From: Betaproteobacteria bacterium
GTDB lineage: Bacteria; Pseudomonadota; Gammaproteobacteria; Burkholderiales; Casimicrobiaceae
Length of the DNA: 64,000 bases
Assembly: GCA_009778785.1 (NCBI GenBank)
Contig: WRFN01000001.1
Coordinates: 124,001-188,000 of the forward strand
Direction of reading: 5' to 3'
Made by a program: the position numbers and the translations under genes. Under the pieces are notes generated by a model, which did no database searches, was not told the DNA's origin, and saw only the letters and a program-made list of their open reading frames with translations. Below are positions 41,650 through 54,800 of this stretch, piece after piece (the stretch's first letter is position 1; the number at the start of each line of letters is the position of its first letter).

Positions 41650-42927
41650 ATGACCCAGAAAAAAAACGGCGAAGGGATTTTGCATTGCTCGTTCTGCGGC
41701 GCCAGCGAGGAAGAGTGTCGCCTCATTTTGGGCGAACACGCGGGCAAGAAAGTTTTTATCTGCGACAGTTGCGTGATGCAAAGCGCCGAGATGCTGCGCG
41801 AAAACAAGCAGACCGAGCAGCAGAGCGAAGCGGAGAAAGCCAAGCCGTTGACGCCGCAAAAAATTCGTCAGGCGCTCGACAATTATGTGATCGGGCAGGA
41901 GTCGGCGAAAAAACATTTGTCGGTGGCGGTGCACAACCATTACAAGCGGCTGCAATCGGCGACGGACGATGACGGCGTTGAACTGTCGAAGTCGAACATC
42001 CTCCTGATCGGACCGACGGGCTCCGGCAAAACGCTGCTGGCGCAAACGCTGGCGGGCGTGCTTGATGTGCCTTTTGCGATTGCCGACGCGACGACGCTGA
42101 CCGAAGCGGGCTACGTCGGCGAGGATGTCGAAAACGTCATTCACAAGCTGTTGCAAAAGTGCGATTACGATGTGGAGAAAGCGCAGCGCGGCATCATCTA
42201 TATCGACGAGATCGACAAAATTTCGCGCAAGAGCGAAAGCCCGTCGATCACCCGCGACGTGTCGGGTGAAGGCGTGCAGCAAGCGTTGTTAAAGCTGGTG
42301 GAAGGCACGATTGCGGCGGTGCCGCCGCAGGGCGGGCGCAAACATCCGAATCAGGAATTGATTTCGGTGGACACCAGCAACATTCTGTTCATCTGCGGCG
42401 GCGCTTTCGACGGGCTGGAAAAAATCGTGCAGCAGCGCACGGTCAAAGTCGGCATCGGCTTCGGCGCCGAGATAGCCACCGCGAAAAGCGAAGCGGGAAA
42501 ACAGTTGTTGCACGATGTCGAGCCGGAAGATTTGATTCGCTACGGTTTGATTCCGGAATTTGTCGGTCGCTTGCCGGTGGTGGCGGTGCTCGATGAATTG
42601 GACGAGCACGGACTTATCCAGATTCTGACCGAACCGAAAAACGCGCTGGTCAAGCAGTATCAAAAACTTTTTCGGATGGAAGGCGTCGAACTGGAAGTGC
42701 GCGAACAAGCGCTGCACGCGATGGCCAAACGGGCGCTGGAACGAAAAACCGGCGCGCGCGGGCTGCGCTCGATTCTGGAACAAACGCTGCTCGATACGAT
42801 GTACGAGTTGCCGGAGTTGGTTGGCGTTACCAAAGTGGTGGTGGATGAAGCGGCGGTCAATGGCGTCAGCAAACCGCTGCGGGTTTACGACGAAGTCGCT
42901 TACGACCGGAACAACCTGATCGCATAA
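41650..42927 (+). CDS. clpX: ATP-dependent Clp protease ATP-binding subunit ClpX
   Basis: 425 aa. The N-terminal zinc finger has [13 protein letters not shown] and CDSCVM. Walker A is [15 protein letters not shown], Walker [11 protein letters not shown], and the ClpP-binding IGF-type loop is in [10 protein letters not shown]. It unfolds substrates for ClpP. The sequence is complete. Confidence 0.97.
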   Translation: MTQKKNGEGILHCSFCGASEEECRLILGEHAGKKVFICDSCVMQSAEMLRENKQTEQQSEAEKAKPLTPQKIRQALDNYVIGQESAKKHLSVAVHNHYKRLQSATDDDGVELSKSNILLIGPTGSGKTLLAQTLAGVLDVPFAIADATTLTEAGYVGEDVENVIHKLLQKCDYDVEKAQRGIIYIDEIDKISRKSESPSITRDVSGEGVQQALLKLVEGTIAAVPPQGGRKHPNQELISVDTSNILFICGGAFDGLEKIVQQRTVKVGIGFGAEIATAKSEAGKQLLHDVEPEDLIRYGLIPEFVGRLPVVAVLDELDEHGLIQILTEPKNALVKQYQKLFRMEGVELEVREQALHAMAKRALERKTGARGLRSILEQTLLDTMYELPELVGVTKVVVDEAAVNGVSKPLRVYDEVAYDRNNLIA

Positions 42928-42974
42928 TTGCGGCAAGCCTGCCTGCGGCGGCGCAACAAGAAGCGCGCGGGGTG

Positions 42975-43001
42975 GGTTGATAAAATGAAATGTGCCCCCA
43001 T
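42975..43001 (+). promoter_or_regulatory. Candidate sigma-32 heat-shock promoter of lon
   Basis: GGTTGAT (-35 like CTTGAA) and CCCCATTTAT (-10 like CCCCATNT) are separated by 14 bp, about 40 bp upstream of lon. Heat-shock control of lon is well known in proteobacteria. The -10 match is excellent; the -35 is partial. Confidence 0.6.
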
Positions 43002-43039
43002 TTATCCTTGAGTGTTTTTCCGTTTGAAGTGAGACTTTG

Positions 43040-45499
<2,460 letters not shown>

Positions 45500-45667
45500 A
45501 GAAAAATTTACGTTCAAGCCCGTTTGAATCGGGAAGGGTTGAGCGATAATAGCTCCCTCAAGGTAACCCCTCAGAGCCGGATGGAGAGGGTCGAATTTGT
45601 GTTGCAGGAGATGGCGTGCGTGGTGTTTATCCTGTAATCTTGATCTTTGATATAGAAAGGACTGGAC

Positions 45668-45940
45668 ATGAAGAAATCTGAACTGGTTGAAGCGATTGCA
45701 AAGCAGGCGGATTTGTCGAAGGCGGCGGCAGAACGCGCGCTGGATGCAACGGTGGAAGCAGTGACCAAGGCGCTGCAAAAAGGGGACACGGTAACGCTGG
45801 TCGGGTTCGGCGCATTTTATGTCAGCGAGCGCAAAGCGCGTTCGGGATTCAATCCGCGCACCAAAGAGGCCATTGAAATCGAAGCGGCAAAAGTTCCGCG
45901 CTTCAGGGCTGGTAAAGTTTTGAAAGACGCTATAAAATAG
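45668..45940 (+). CDS. hupB: DNA-binding protein HU
   Basis: 90 aa starting [20 protein letters not shown]. The DNA-arm sequence [20 protein letters not shown] and the [10 protein letters not shown]-terminus are typical of HU-beta. It bends DNA and organises the nucleoid. AAGGA lies six nt before the ATG. It follows lon in the conserved order. Confidence 0.97.
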   Translation: MKKSELVEAIAKQADLSKAAAERALDATVEAVTKALQKGDTVTLVGFGAFYVSERKARSGFNPRTKEAIEIEAAKVPRFRAGKVLKDAIK

Positions 45941-45992
45941 CGCGCTTTCCGCTCGCGCTCGGGGCTGTATCCCGAAGCCATGAACGATGCGA

Positions 45993-46068
45993 GGGTGCTT
46001 AGCTCAGTTGGTAGAGCGTCGCCCTTACAAGGCGAATGTCGGGAGTTCGAGCCTCTCAGCACCCACCA
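45993..46068 (+). tRNA. tRNA-Val (TAC)
   Basis: 76 nt with encoded CCA. The acceptor GGGTGCT pairs with AGCACCC, the D-arm is TAGCTCAGTTGGTAGAGC, and the anticodon loop CTTACAA gives TAC. Confidence 0.97.
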
Positions 46069-46140
46069 GACGCATCGGGCAAGTGATTGGTCAACGTGGC
46101 AGCGCAAAGCGGGAAAAGTGACTGGGAAGCAGAAGATTTT

Positions 46141-46217
46141 GGAGCGGTAGTTCAGTTGGTTAGAATACCGGCCTGTCACGCCGGGGGTCGCGGGTTCGAG
46201 CCCCGTCCGCTCCGCCA
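46141..46217 (+). tRNA. tRNA-Asp (GTC)
   Basis: 77 nt with encoded CCA. The acceptor GGAGCGG pairs with CCGCTCC, the anticodon loop CTGTCAC gives GTC, and the T-arm is GGTTCGAGCC. It is 72 nt after tRNA-Val, likely co-transcribed. Confidence 0.97.
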
Positions 46218-46221
46218 AAAA

Positions 46222-46255
46222 AGAGAAAAGACGAACCACGGTTCGTCTTTTCTCT
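46222..46255 (+). terminator. Terminator after tRNA-Asp
   Basis: A perfect 16-bp stem: AGAGAAAAGACGAACC pairs with GGTTCGTCTTTTCTCT around a 2-nt gap, directly after the tRNA. The AT-rich foot gives the T-run. Confidence 0.85.
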
Positions 46256-46353
46256 TTTCCGGCACGAAAAAGTGAAGTTTGACTGACCGCTGTCCTGCCG
46301 AAGCAAACAGCGGCGCGGCGATCTGGTAAAATTCTGCTTTTAGCATTTCAGGG

Positions 46354-46386
46354 TTCGCCGCGCGGGGTTTCCCGTGGCGCGGCGAA
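46354..46386 (+). promoter_or_regulatory. Hairpin in the ppiD leader
   Basis: TTCGCCGCGC and GCGCGGCGAA form a perfect 10-bp stem around a 13-nt loop, 48 nt before the ppiD start. It could be a regulatory structure or a small palindromic repeat. Confidence 0.4.
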
Positions 46387-46434
46387 TGTCGGCAGCCGGC
46401 GCGCTGGGCGCAAATCAAATGGGACAGCCCGATT

Positions 46435-48345
46435 ATGTTTAATTTTGTAGGACGCAACAAACGTGTCGCCCAAGTGGTGATGGTGATCATCATCATCCCG
46501 TTCGCTTTTTGGGGCGTCAATTATTACTTTCAGGATGCCGGTTCTGCCGGCGACATCGCGAAGGTCGGCGATCTCCGGATTTCGCCGCAGATGTTCGAAA
46601 ACAGAATGCGCGACCAGCAAAACGTAGTGCGGCAGCAATTGGGCGATCAATACGATCCGGCCAAGTTCAACACGCCGGAAATGCGCTATGCCGTGCTCAA
46701 CAAGATGATCAACGAAAATCTTTTGTTGAAAAAAGCCAACGATGACTATTTCCGTGTCAGCGACCAAAGAGTGTTCGACATGATCAACGGCATCGCGGCG
46801 TTTCAGCAGGACGGCAAGTTTTCCCCCGAACTTTACAAGCAACTGCTGTCGCAGCAGAACATGGCGCCGGCGCAGTTCGAACATTTGGTGCGTTCCGAGC
46901 TTCTGACCTCGCCGCTGACCGAAGCCGTTCAAACGAGCGAAATGAGCGCTGCTTCGACGGTGGAGCGTTATTACATGCTGGTCGGCGAAAAGCGCGAAGT
47001 ATCGATGGCGAGTTTGGAGACGGCTGATTTCGTGAAGCAAGTGAAGATCGGCGACGACGAGATCGAAAGCTATTACTCGAACAATTCGCAGGCGTTTCAA
47101 AGCCCGGAAACCGTTTCCATCGAATATGTGAAACTCACCAAAGCATCGTTGCTCGACAAAATCAGCGTCACCGAAGATCAGGCGCATCAAGCCTACGAGC
47201 GTGACAAGAAGCGCTACGAGCAGCCGGAAACGCGCAACGCGGCGCACATTCTGGTCGCCGTTGCCAAAGACGCCACCAGTGCGCAAAAGGAACAAGCGCG
47301 CAAGAAAGCCGAAGACATTTTAAGCAAGGCCAAGACGGCGCCGGACAAATTCGCGGCGCTGGCGAAAGAATTTTCGCAAGACCCCGGGTCGGCGGCGCAA
47401 GGCGGCGAACTGGGCATCGTTGCCGTGGGCAACTTCGTCAAGCCGTTCGAGAAAGCCGTGTTTGACGCCAAAGAAAGCAGCGTCGTCGGGCCGGTGGAAA
47501 CCGAATTCGGTTATCACATCATCAAAGTGACGATTCATCCGGCGCGGCAGCCTTCGTTCGATGAAGTCAAAAACAAAGTCATCAACGATTTGAAGCAGAA
47601 TCAAGCGAACGACGCTTACAACCAGAAAGCCGCCGACTTCGTGAACAAAGTGCGTGAACAAACCGACTCCTTCGCGGAATTGTCGAAGAAGCTGGATGTG
47701 CCGGTCAGCAAGGCCGAATTTTTGACGCGCTCACAAATCGCACAACTGGCCGAAGGCAAACAACAACTGGCGGACGCGGTGTTTGCGCCTGACTCGCTGA
47801 GCGATCGGCAGAACACCGATGCCATCGAGATCGGTTCCGACGCCATCATCTCGGCGCGCGTGATCGACCACAAGTCAACGTCAGTACGCCCGCTCGAAGA
47901 TGTGAAACCCACCATCCGGAAACTGATCGAAGCCCGCAAAGCGTTTGAACTGGCGCGCGACGCTGGAGAAGAAAAACTGGCGCAACTCAAGCAAGGCAAG
48001 AGCGCCAAAGACGTAGGTTTGACCTTCGGCAAGGCGGTGACCATCGGTCGCCAGCAACAACAGCCGGGCTTTACCGCCGAAGTGCAGGCGGAAGCACTCC
48101 GCTTGAACGCTGACAAACTGCCGGTATTTCTGGGCGCTGCCGTCGGACAGTCGCGCTATACGATTTACCACGTCGAGAAGAGCATACCGGCAGCCGCGCC
48201 CACGGACGCGGAGAAAGCGGCCATCGCGCAAAGCCTTCGCAATATGAAGGGGAGCGAAGCGATGAACGCCTATATCCAGAATTTGCGCAGCAGCATCAAA
48301 GTGGAAATCAACCAGGCCAAGCTGGACGCGGCGCGAGGGTATTAA
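46435..48345 (+). CDS. ppiD: Periplasmic folding chaperone PpiD (PPIC-type isomerase family)
   Basis: 636 aa. One N-terminal membrane anchor (VVMVIIIIPFAFWGVNYYF), a SurA-like chaperone domain, and a central parvulin domain (about 260-360, RNAAHILVAVAKDAT then GGELGIVAVGNFVKPFEKAV). It associates with SecYEG and helps outer-membrane proteins fold. Position after hupB matches other proteobacteria. Confidence 0.94.
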   Translation: MFNFVGRNKRVAQVVMVIIIIPFAFWGVNYYFQDAGSAGDIAKVGDLRISPQMFENRMRDQQNVVRQQLGDQYDPAKFNTPEMRYAVLNKMINENLLLKKANDDYFRVSDQRVFDMINGIAAFQQDGKFSPELYKQLLSQQNMAPAQFEHLVRSELLTSPLTEAVQTSEMSAASTVERYYMLVGEKREVSMASLETADFVKQVKIGDDEIESYYSNNSQAFQSPETVSIEYVKLTKASLLDKISVTEDQAHQAYERDKKRYEQPETRNAAHILVAVAKDATSAQKEQARKKAEDILSKAKTAPDKFAALAKEFSQDPGSAAQGGELGIVAVGNFVKPFEKAVFDAKESSVVGPVETEFGYHIIKVTIHPARQPSFDEVKNKVINDLKQNQANDAYNQKAADFVNKVREQTDSFAELSKKLDVPVSKAEFLTRSQIAQLAEGKQQLADAVFAPDSLSDRQNTDAIEIGSDAIISARVIDHKSTSVRPLEDVKPTIRKLIEARKAFELARDAGEEKLAQLKQGKSAKDVGLTFGKAVTIGRQQQQPGFTAEVQAEALRLNADKLPVFLGAAVGQSRYTIYHVEKSIPAAAPTDAEKAAIAQSLRNMKGSEAMNAYIQNLRSSIKVEINQAKLDAARGY

Positions 48346-48866
48346 GATCAGGTATCGGAAATGAGATCGCGGGCGACGTGAGTTGTCCGCGATTTTTTCC
48401 CCCGAGGTATTTCGTTTCGGTTGTTTTGATAACCGTAGGGACACGGTGCGTTGAGCCCTTACAGTCTTCCGCCCTGTGCTTGCTTTTTCAAGCGTGCCAA
48501 TCAGAATATTGCTTATGTGAAAATCTTAAAGCATTCGTTTTCCACGGCAATCCTTTTCATTTTCCCAGAAATCAATTAACCCCTTCTTATAACGGATAGC
48601 TCATTAACATTTTTATTTCTTTGGTATTTCTTTAAGCTGAATTGTAACAATCAAAACCATGCTTATAAAATGGTTGACGCCCGTAATTAGCAGCTAGATA
48701 ATTCTTACCGCACCACTACCGAGCTAAAGGGGCTTGGTCTCAACCAATCATTGATGTAACAGCTTTTGGTTTTGCTTTTCTGGTCGGGGATTGGGAAAGA
48801 AATGAAAGAGCGTGCCAACCCCTGAACGGAATTTCCATTTTGGATTCTGTTGACAAGAGGTTGGAC
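48346..48866. other. Intergenic region before the giant propeller protein
   Basis: About 520 bp, AT-rich in its second half. It contains an inverted repeat AACCAT-gcttataaa-ATGGTT at 48655-48675. I see no convincing gene; a 73-codon frame at 48378 has no coding features. The promoter for the downstream gene must lie here but is not obvious. Confidence 0.35.
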
Positions 48867-51800
48867 ATGCTTCAGCTCGGTAAACGGTTCATAAACGCGG
48901 CTTTTACTTTATTGTTGTGCGCCTTCTCATGGCAAGCTGCCCACGCGCAAACGCCGCCTCCCGAAATAGCGCTTGGCACTTCATGGCTGCAATCGCAGAT
49001 TCAAGGCGACGGTTCCCTCACCAATGAGAGCACTTCGATCGCCCTGCCGCTGCAAGTCCGTTCGGAAACCCTGACGACCTTCCAAACCCTCGGCACTGCT
49101 TTTCCGTCATCGGCGCTTCCCTCATCGATCCTTTCCGCGCTTGCCGCCGGAATCGACAACGCCGTCGATCCCGGCATGGTTGAACCGTTGGCACGTCAAG
49201 CCATCGCCCATCAACAAACCCAAACCAGTGACGCGGCAGCAATCACCGGAATGATGGCGCAACGCAACAGCGACAACTCTTTCGGCGCAACTGCCGGTTT
49301 CATCGGCAACCCGCTGGATACCGCCTGGTTCCTGATCGCGTTGGGTCAAAGCGCGTCCTACGACAGCAGCGTTGCCTCTACCGTTCTGAGCTACCTGCAA
49401 CAAAGCAAACTCGCCGATGGCAGTTGGAGCCTCGACGGCACCGGCGCGGTCTATACCACCGCGCTGGCCGGGCAAGCCGCCAGCGTGTGGGGAACCCGTT
49501 TTCAAGTGGGCACGATCTCCACTTCCAGCCAAAACTGGCTGCTTGCGCATCGCAACGCCAATCAGGAGTTCGGCAACACCTTCGACAACGCCTATGCGTT
49601 GCTGACGTTGTCGAAACAAACGTCGCAAACCGCCGTGCTCCAACCCATCGCCGATGCCTTGATCGCCGCGCAACTGCCCAACGGCAGTTGGGACAACGAC
49701 CCTTACCTCACCGCGCTGGCGCTGCGGGCGCTGTTCGCCGCCACCCAAACCCCGTCCGCGCCGACCACCGGCGACATTCAGGGCAAAGTCATCGACTACA
49801 ATACCGGCAGCGCGATCGCCAACGCCAACGTCTCCCTCGTCGAGCGCAGCCAGTCGAGCGCCGACACCGCGAACGACGGCAGCTTTGCGCTCTCCGGCAT
49901 CCCCGAAGGAACCTACACCCTGCGCGTGGCCGCGCTCGGCTATCAAAGCGTTCAAACCACGATCACCGTCACCGCCGGACAACTTCTCAACCTCGGCGCC
50001 ATCCGGCTGACTGCCGCGCCGTTAACCGCCAGCCTCTCCGGCGTCGTTAAAAACAGCAGCGGTACAGCGCTGGCGAATGTGATCGTTGCCGTCGGCGTCA
50101 ATTCGGCGCTGACCAGCAGCACTGGCGCGTACCTCATCACCGGCCTCGATGTCGGCCCGGCGACCATTACCGCCAGCCTCACCAACTACCAAACGGCAAC
50201 CGCCGATGTCACTTTTGAAGCGGGCAAGAGCTATGTGTTCTCGCCGACCTTGTACAGCACCAGCCAGACGCCGCCGACAACTTCGCTCAAAGGCAAAGTC
50301 GTCAACAGCAGCGGTGCAGCGCTGGCCAACGTCACCGTTACTTTGGGCGACGGCAGTCAAACGCCGCCGCAAACCACGGTCGCCGCCGGCACTTTCCAGT
50401 TCGATAACCTGACCGTCGGCCCGATCCAGTTGACCCTGACCGCCAGCGGCTATCAAACCGCCGTCTTGGGCGGCACGCTCGTGACCGGCGTCAACGATGT
50501 CGGCAATATCGTGTTGACGCCCATGCCGGTCAACAGCGCCTTGAGCGGCACTGTTACCGATGTCGTGAGCGGCGCGCCGATTGCCAACGCAACCGTTGCC
50601 GTGCAGGGACAAACGATCAGCGCCATGAGCGACATCAACGGCCATTACACTTTGAGCGGCATCGACAGCACCGATTTCACCTTGCTCATCAGCGCTACCG
50701 GTTATTTGTCGCAAACCCTGCAAGTTCATCTGAGCCAACCGGGCGATGGGACGTTGGACATCCAGTTGGCGCAACCTGCCCAATCCGGCATCACCATCGA
50801 ATCGGCAACGCCGGACAAAACTTCGTACAAGCCCAACGACGAAGTCAGCATCACCGTCGGCGTCCTCAATGCGTCGGGCGCGCCCGTGGCGCTGCTGCTC
50901 AGCGCCCAAGTGTTCGACGATCAGCACAATCTGGTGTTTGAAATCAAGGCCAACGCCAGCGGCGGCATTCAAGATCGACCCAACCTGCCGCTGGTATTCC
51001 CGAACGGAACGCTGCAAAACATCGAGATTGAACAACTGCTATTCCGGCAAGCGGCAGGGAATTACACCGTGCATGTGCTGGCCGCCGACGGCGGCGGCTT
51101 GGTGTTGGCCGAGCGCGATTGCGCGTTCACCGTTGAAGCAATGCCGATATTGACGGGGGGTGTGGATCCCAATCCGCCGTTGGCGCAGATCGATGCTCAG
51201 CAGCCGATTCAGATCACCGCCGACCTGACCAATGTCGGCAACCAGCCGGTGCCATCGGGATCGCTCGATCTGCGTATCGTGCTGGAAAATCCCGATACGC
51301 AAACTTCGACCATGCCGCGAGTAGTTATCAGCCCGGATGCTACATTTGCCAGTGGCGCACCGTTGACTAACGCACGCGGATTAGTTGCCGACGATCAGGG
51401 CAACCTTTATACGATGAACGTGACTGACTACAAGCTGCTACAAATCGCGGTTGACGGCACGATGAGCGTTATTGCTACCCTGCCGAGCGGAATAACGGCT
51501 AATGACTTGGCGCGTGACCGTGACGGCAATTTCTGGATAACCTCCTCATCCGGCATAAGATTGTATGAGGTTACTCCGGCTGGTGTTGTTACCGCTTATC
51601 CGTTGACGACGTTAAACACCATGTCCAGCATTGATGTCGCCGCTGACGGCAGTTTGATGATTGCCGGCACGTTCAACATAACGAGTGTCGGCACTATAAG
51701 CCGCCTCATCAAGCGTGACGCTGCCGGGGTTGAAACCGTGCTATGGAGTAGCGGTTTGTCGAATCCGGTGTCGCTGGTCAAGGACGATAACGGCAACTAC

Positions 51801-54800
51801 GTCGTCACCAACTACAACGATAACACGCTGACCAAAGTCGCCGCCGATGGCAGCATTACCCCGTTTGTCAGCGGGTTGAATCGGCCGCAGGGGGTTACCC
51901 GCGACGCCGCCGGTAATTTCTATGTTGCTAACAGCGGCGATGGCACCATCGTCAAGGTTTCGCCGCAAGGAACAATCAGCACCTACGCCACTGGCTTCAA
52001 CCAACCGATGGATTTGAAATTCGACGGCAACGGTAATTTGTTCGTCTCCAATCAGGGCGACAACTCCATTCTCAAAGTGTTGCCGGATGGCACGGTACAG
52101 GTTTTTGCGCAAGGCATTGCCAACAACCCGCAAGGAATGAAATACGACACGGCAAGAAATCTGTGGATCGCCAACACTGGCGACGGCACTCTGCGAATGA
52201 AAAACCCGCAGGACGAAGTCACTGTAGTGGCGACCGGCTTGTCCGGGCCGAGGGGCTTGGCGCTCACCACCTCTGGCGACATTTTGATCGCCAATTACAG
52301 TGGAGGCTCGGTCGTCCGCGTATCAAACGGTGGCAAAAGTAATTTTGCCACCGGCCTTACCAGCCCGTATGGCGTTGCCGTCGGCGGCAACGGCGAGGTT
52401 TATGTGACAGAAACCGGCGCCAACCGTATCAGCCGGTTTGACGGCGATGGCAATCCGCTGGGAACCATTGAAACGATTCTGTACAACCCATCGGCGGTAC
52501 GGGTCGGGGTCAACGGCGAGGTGTACGTGGCCAATAACAATTTCATCACTGTGGTCGAGAACGGCGTATCGCGCAAACTCGTGAGCGGCTTTACCGCCAA
52601 CTACATCGCTCCCGATCCGGTGAACGGCGGCTTGGTCGCGGTCAGCAACACACGCACCGTTTATCGCATCGCTGATGACGGCACGCGCGCCACCGTGGCA
52701 ACGGTTGCATTCAATCCTTATGGCGTCGGTGTCGATGCTGACGGCAACATTCTGCTGGCGGATTACAACGGCAAACAAATCGTCAAGCTCGACAGCAGCG
52801 GCACGGTGAGTACTTTCGCGACCTTATCGACCAACCCTTACGGATTGGTGACCGATCTCAATGGCCGCGCCACGGTTCGCTACAGTAATAACGTATTAGC
52901 ACGGATTGAGAGCGATGGAACGGAATCGCCGTTGACCCTTTCAGTCAGCGGGGTAGTAAGCTACCTCGGCGTTGGCGCCGACGGTAAATTGCGAGTGGTA
53001 ATCAACAGCAGCGGCTATAAAGCCTATTCCATCGATCGCGATACCGGTGTGGCGACGTTGAGCGCTACCTTGACGACCACGCAACCAACCGACCTTGCCG
53101 GCGATGCCGCAGGTGGCGTTTTTGTTACCTATTCGAGTACCCATGACCTCAAGTATTACGACAACAGCGGAATCCTGCAAAGTACGCTGTCCGGCTTTGT
53201 GTCTCCCAGTGATATCGTCTGGGACGGCAGCGTCTTCTGGTTTGCGGACAACAGTGCCCACCTTTACAAGCTGGCGCCGGGTGGTTATCCGGTCAAGCAA
53301 ACTGACACTTTTGCAACTTGGTTGGCGATCAACAACGGTACGCTTTTTGGAACCTCCGGCGCTACGATTTACCAGTGGGATGGCAGCGCACGGCAAACGT
53401 GGACTACGTTGAGCGGGTTGTCGCTGACCGGCATTGCCGTCCGCGCCGACGGCGCTTTGACGGTGGGAGATACGGCCAGCAGCCGTGTCGTGACCGTGGA
53501 CAGCAGCAAAAACGTCATCGCCGACTACGCCGGATTGATCCGGCCGATGGGCTTGGCGTTTGATGCGCAAGGCCGTTTGCATGTTGCCAATTACGGCGGC
53601 TATACCGTAGTACGCTTCGACGGGCTTACGCCTTCAACGCTGGCAAGGCCAGGTTGTGCGTTACAGTACTTGGCATTCGATGATGCTGGTACGTTGTGGG
53701 CGACCAGCAGCAGCACAACTCTTTGCAAAATCGCCCCGGACGGCACAACCGCTACCCTCACCGGCAGCAACGTTTTCTACGGCTTACTGTTAGACGGCAA
53801 TCAGTGGGTCTTTGTGGATCGCGCCAACAGTCAGTTACGCCGCTACGATGGGGCCAACTGGACACTGTTTGCCACCGGCCTCAACAACCCGCAGGGTGTT
53901 CGCGTTTTGCCCAACGGCGATGTCGCCATAGCCAGTCGCGGCAACAATTCCATCGTTCGCTACAGCAATAATGGCGGCAACGGCGGCTTAACCACCGTTG
54001 CCAACAATCTGGCGGGCTTGAACAAGCTAGGCGTGGATGCCTCCGGTCGGATTTATACAGCGGCTGATGGTGGCATCGTTAGTGTGGCTGATGCCGATGG
54101 TGGCGTAGTCGATCTTCATGTTAACTTGACAGTTAACAATCAGAACCTCTATGGCGTTGCGTTGAAAGCTGACGGTAGCGGTCTGTACACCCTGTCTCCT
54201 AATACCGTCTTTTACTTTGCTATCGAACAGACTGCTACTGTTCCCCCCGCTGCGGGTACCGTGGTTTATCAAGCCAGCTTGCCGATGGCCGCCTTGCCGC
54301 CGATTGACCAGTACGACGATTTTGATTTTGGCTCCTGGCTGCCGCCTTACGGCGGCGATTTCCGGATCGAAGTGTCGCGCGCCGGGGTGGAAGGGGTGGC
54401 GACCAACTTTGTTCACGTTGGCGGCGCGGCGACCAGTACACTGGTAGCACTCAAAGACCAGTTGCCGCCGGGCGATCAAACCTTGCCGATGTGCATGAAT
54501 CTTTCCGGCGCTGACTTTACCTCGATCTCGCGTGTCGAGGCCGGGCAAGTTCGGAAGCTGGTAACCAGCGGCTGGCCGAGCGGAATGGCTGCCGACCGCG
54601 CCGGCAACCTTTATTACACCAGCCCCACCGCGCTCAACCGCGTAACGCCAGCCGGGATCAATACGGTGGTGGTAAGCGGTCTCAGCACGGCCTTCGGGCT
54701 TGCCGCTGACTCAAACGAAAACTTCTATCTACCCTCGAAGAACAGTAGCACCGGCAATTTTGAGTTGATCAAAGTTGATCTTGCTGGCAACAAGACCGTC

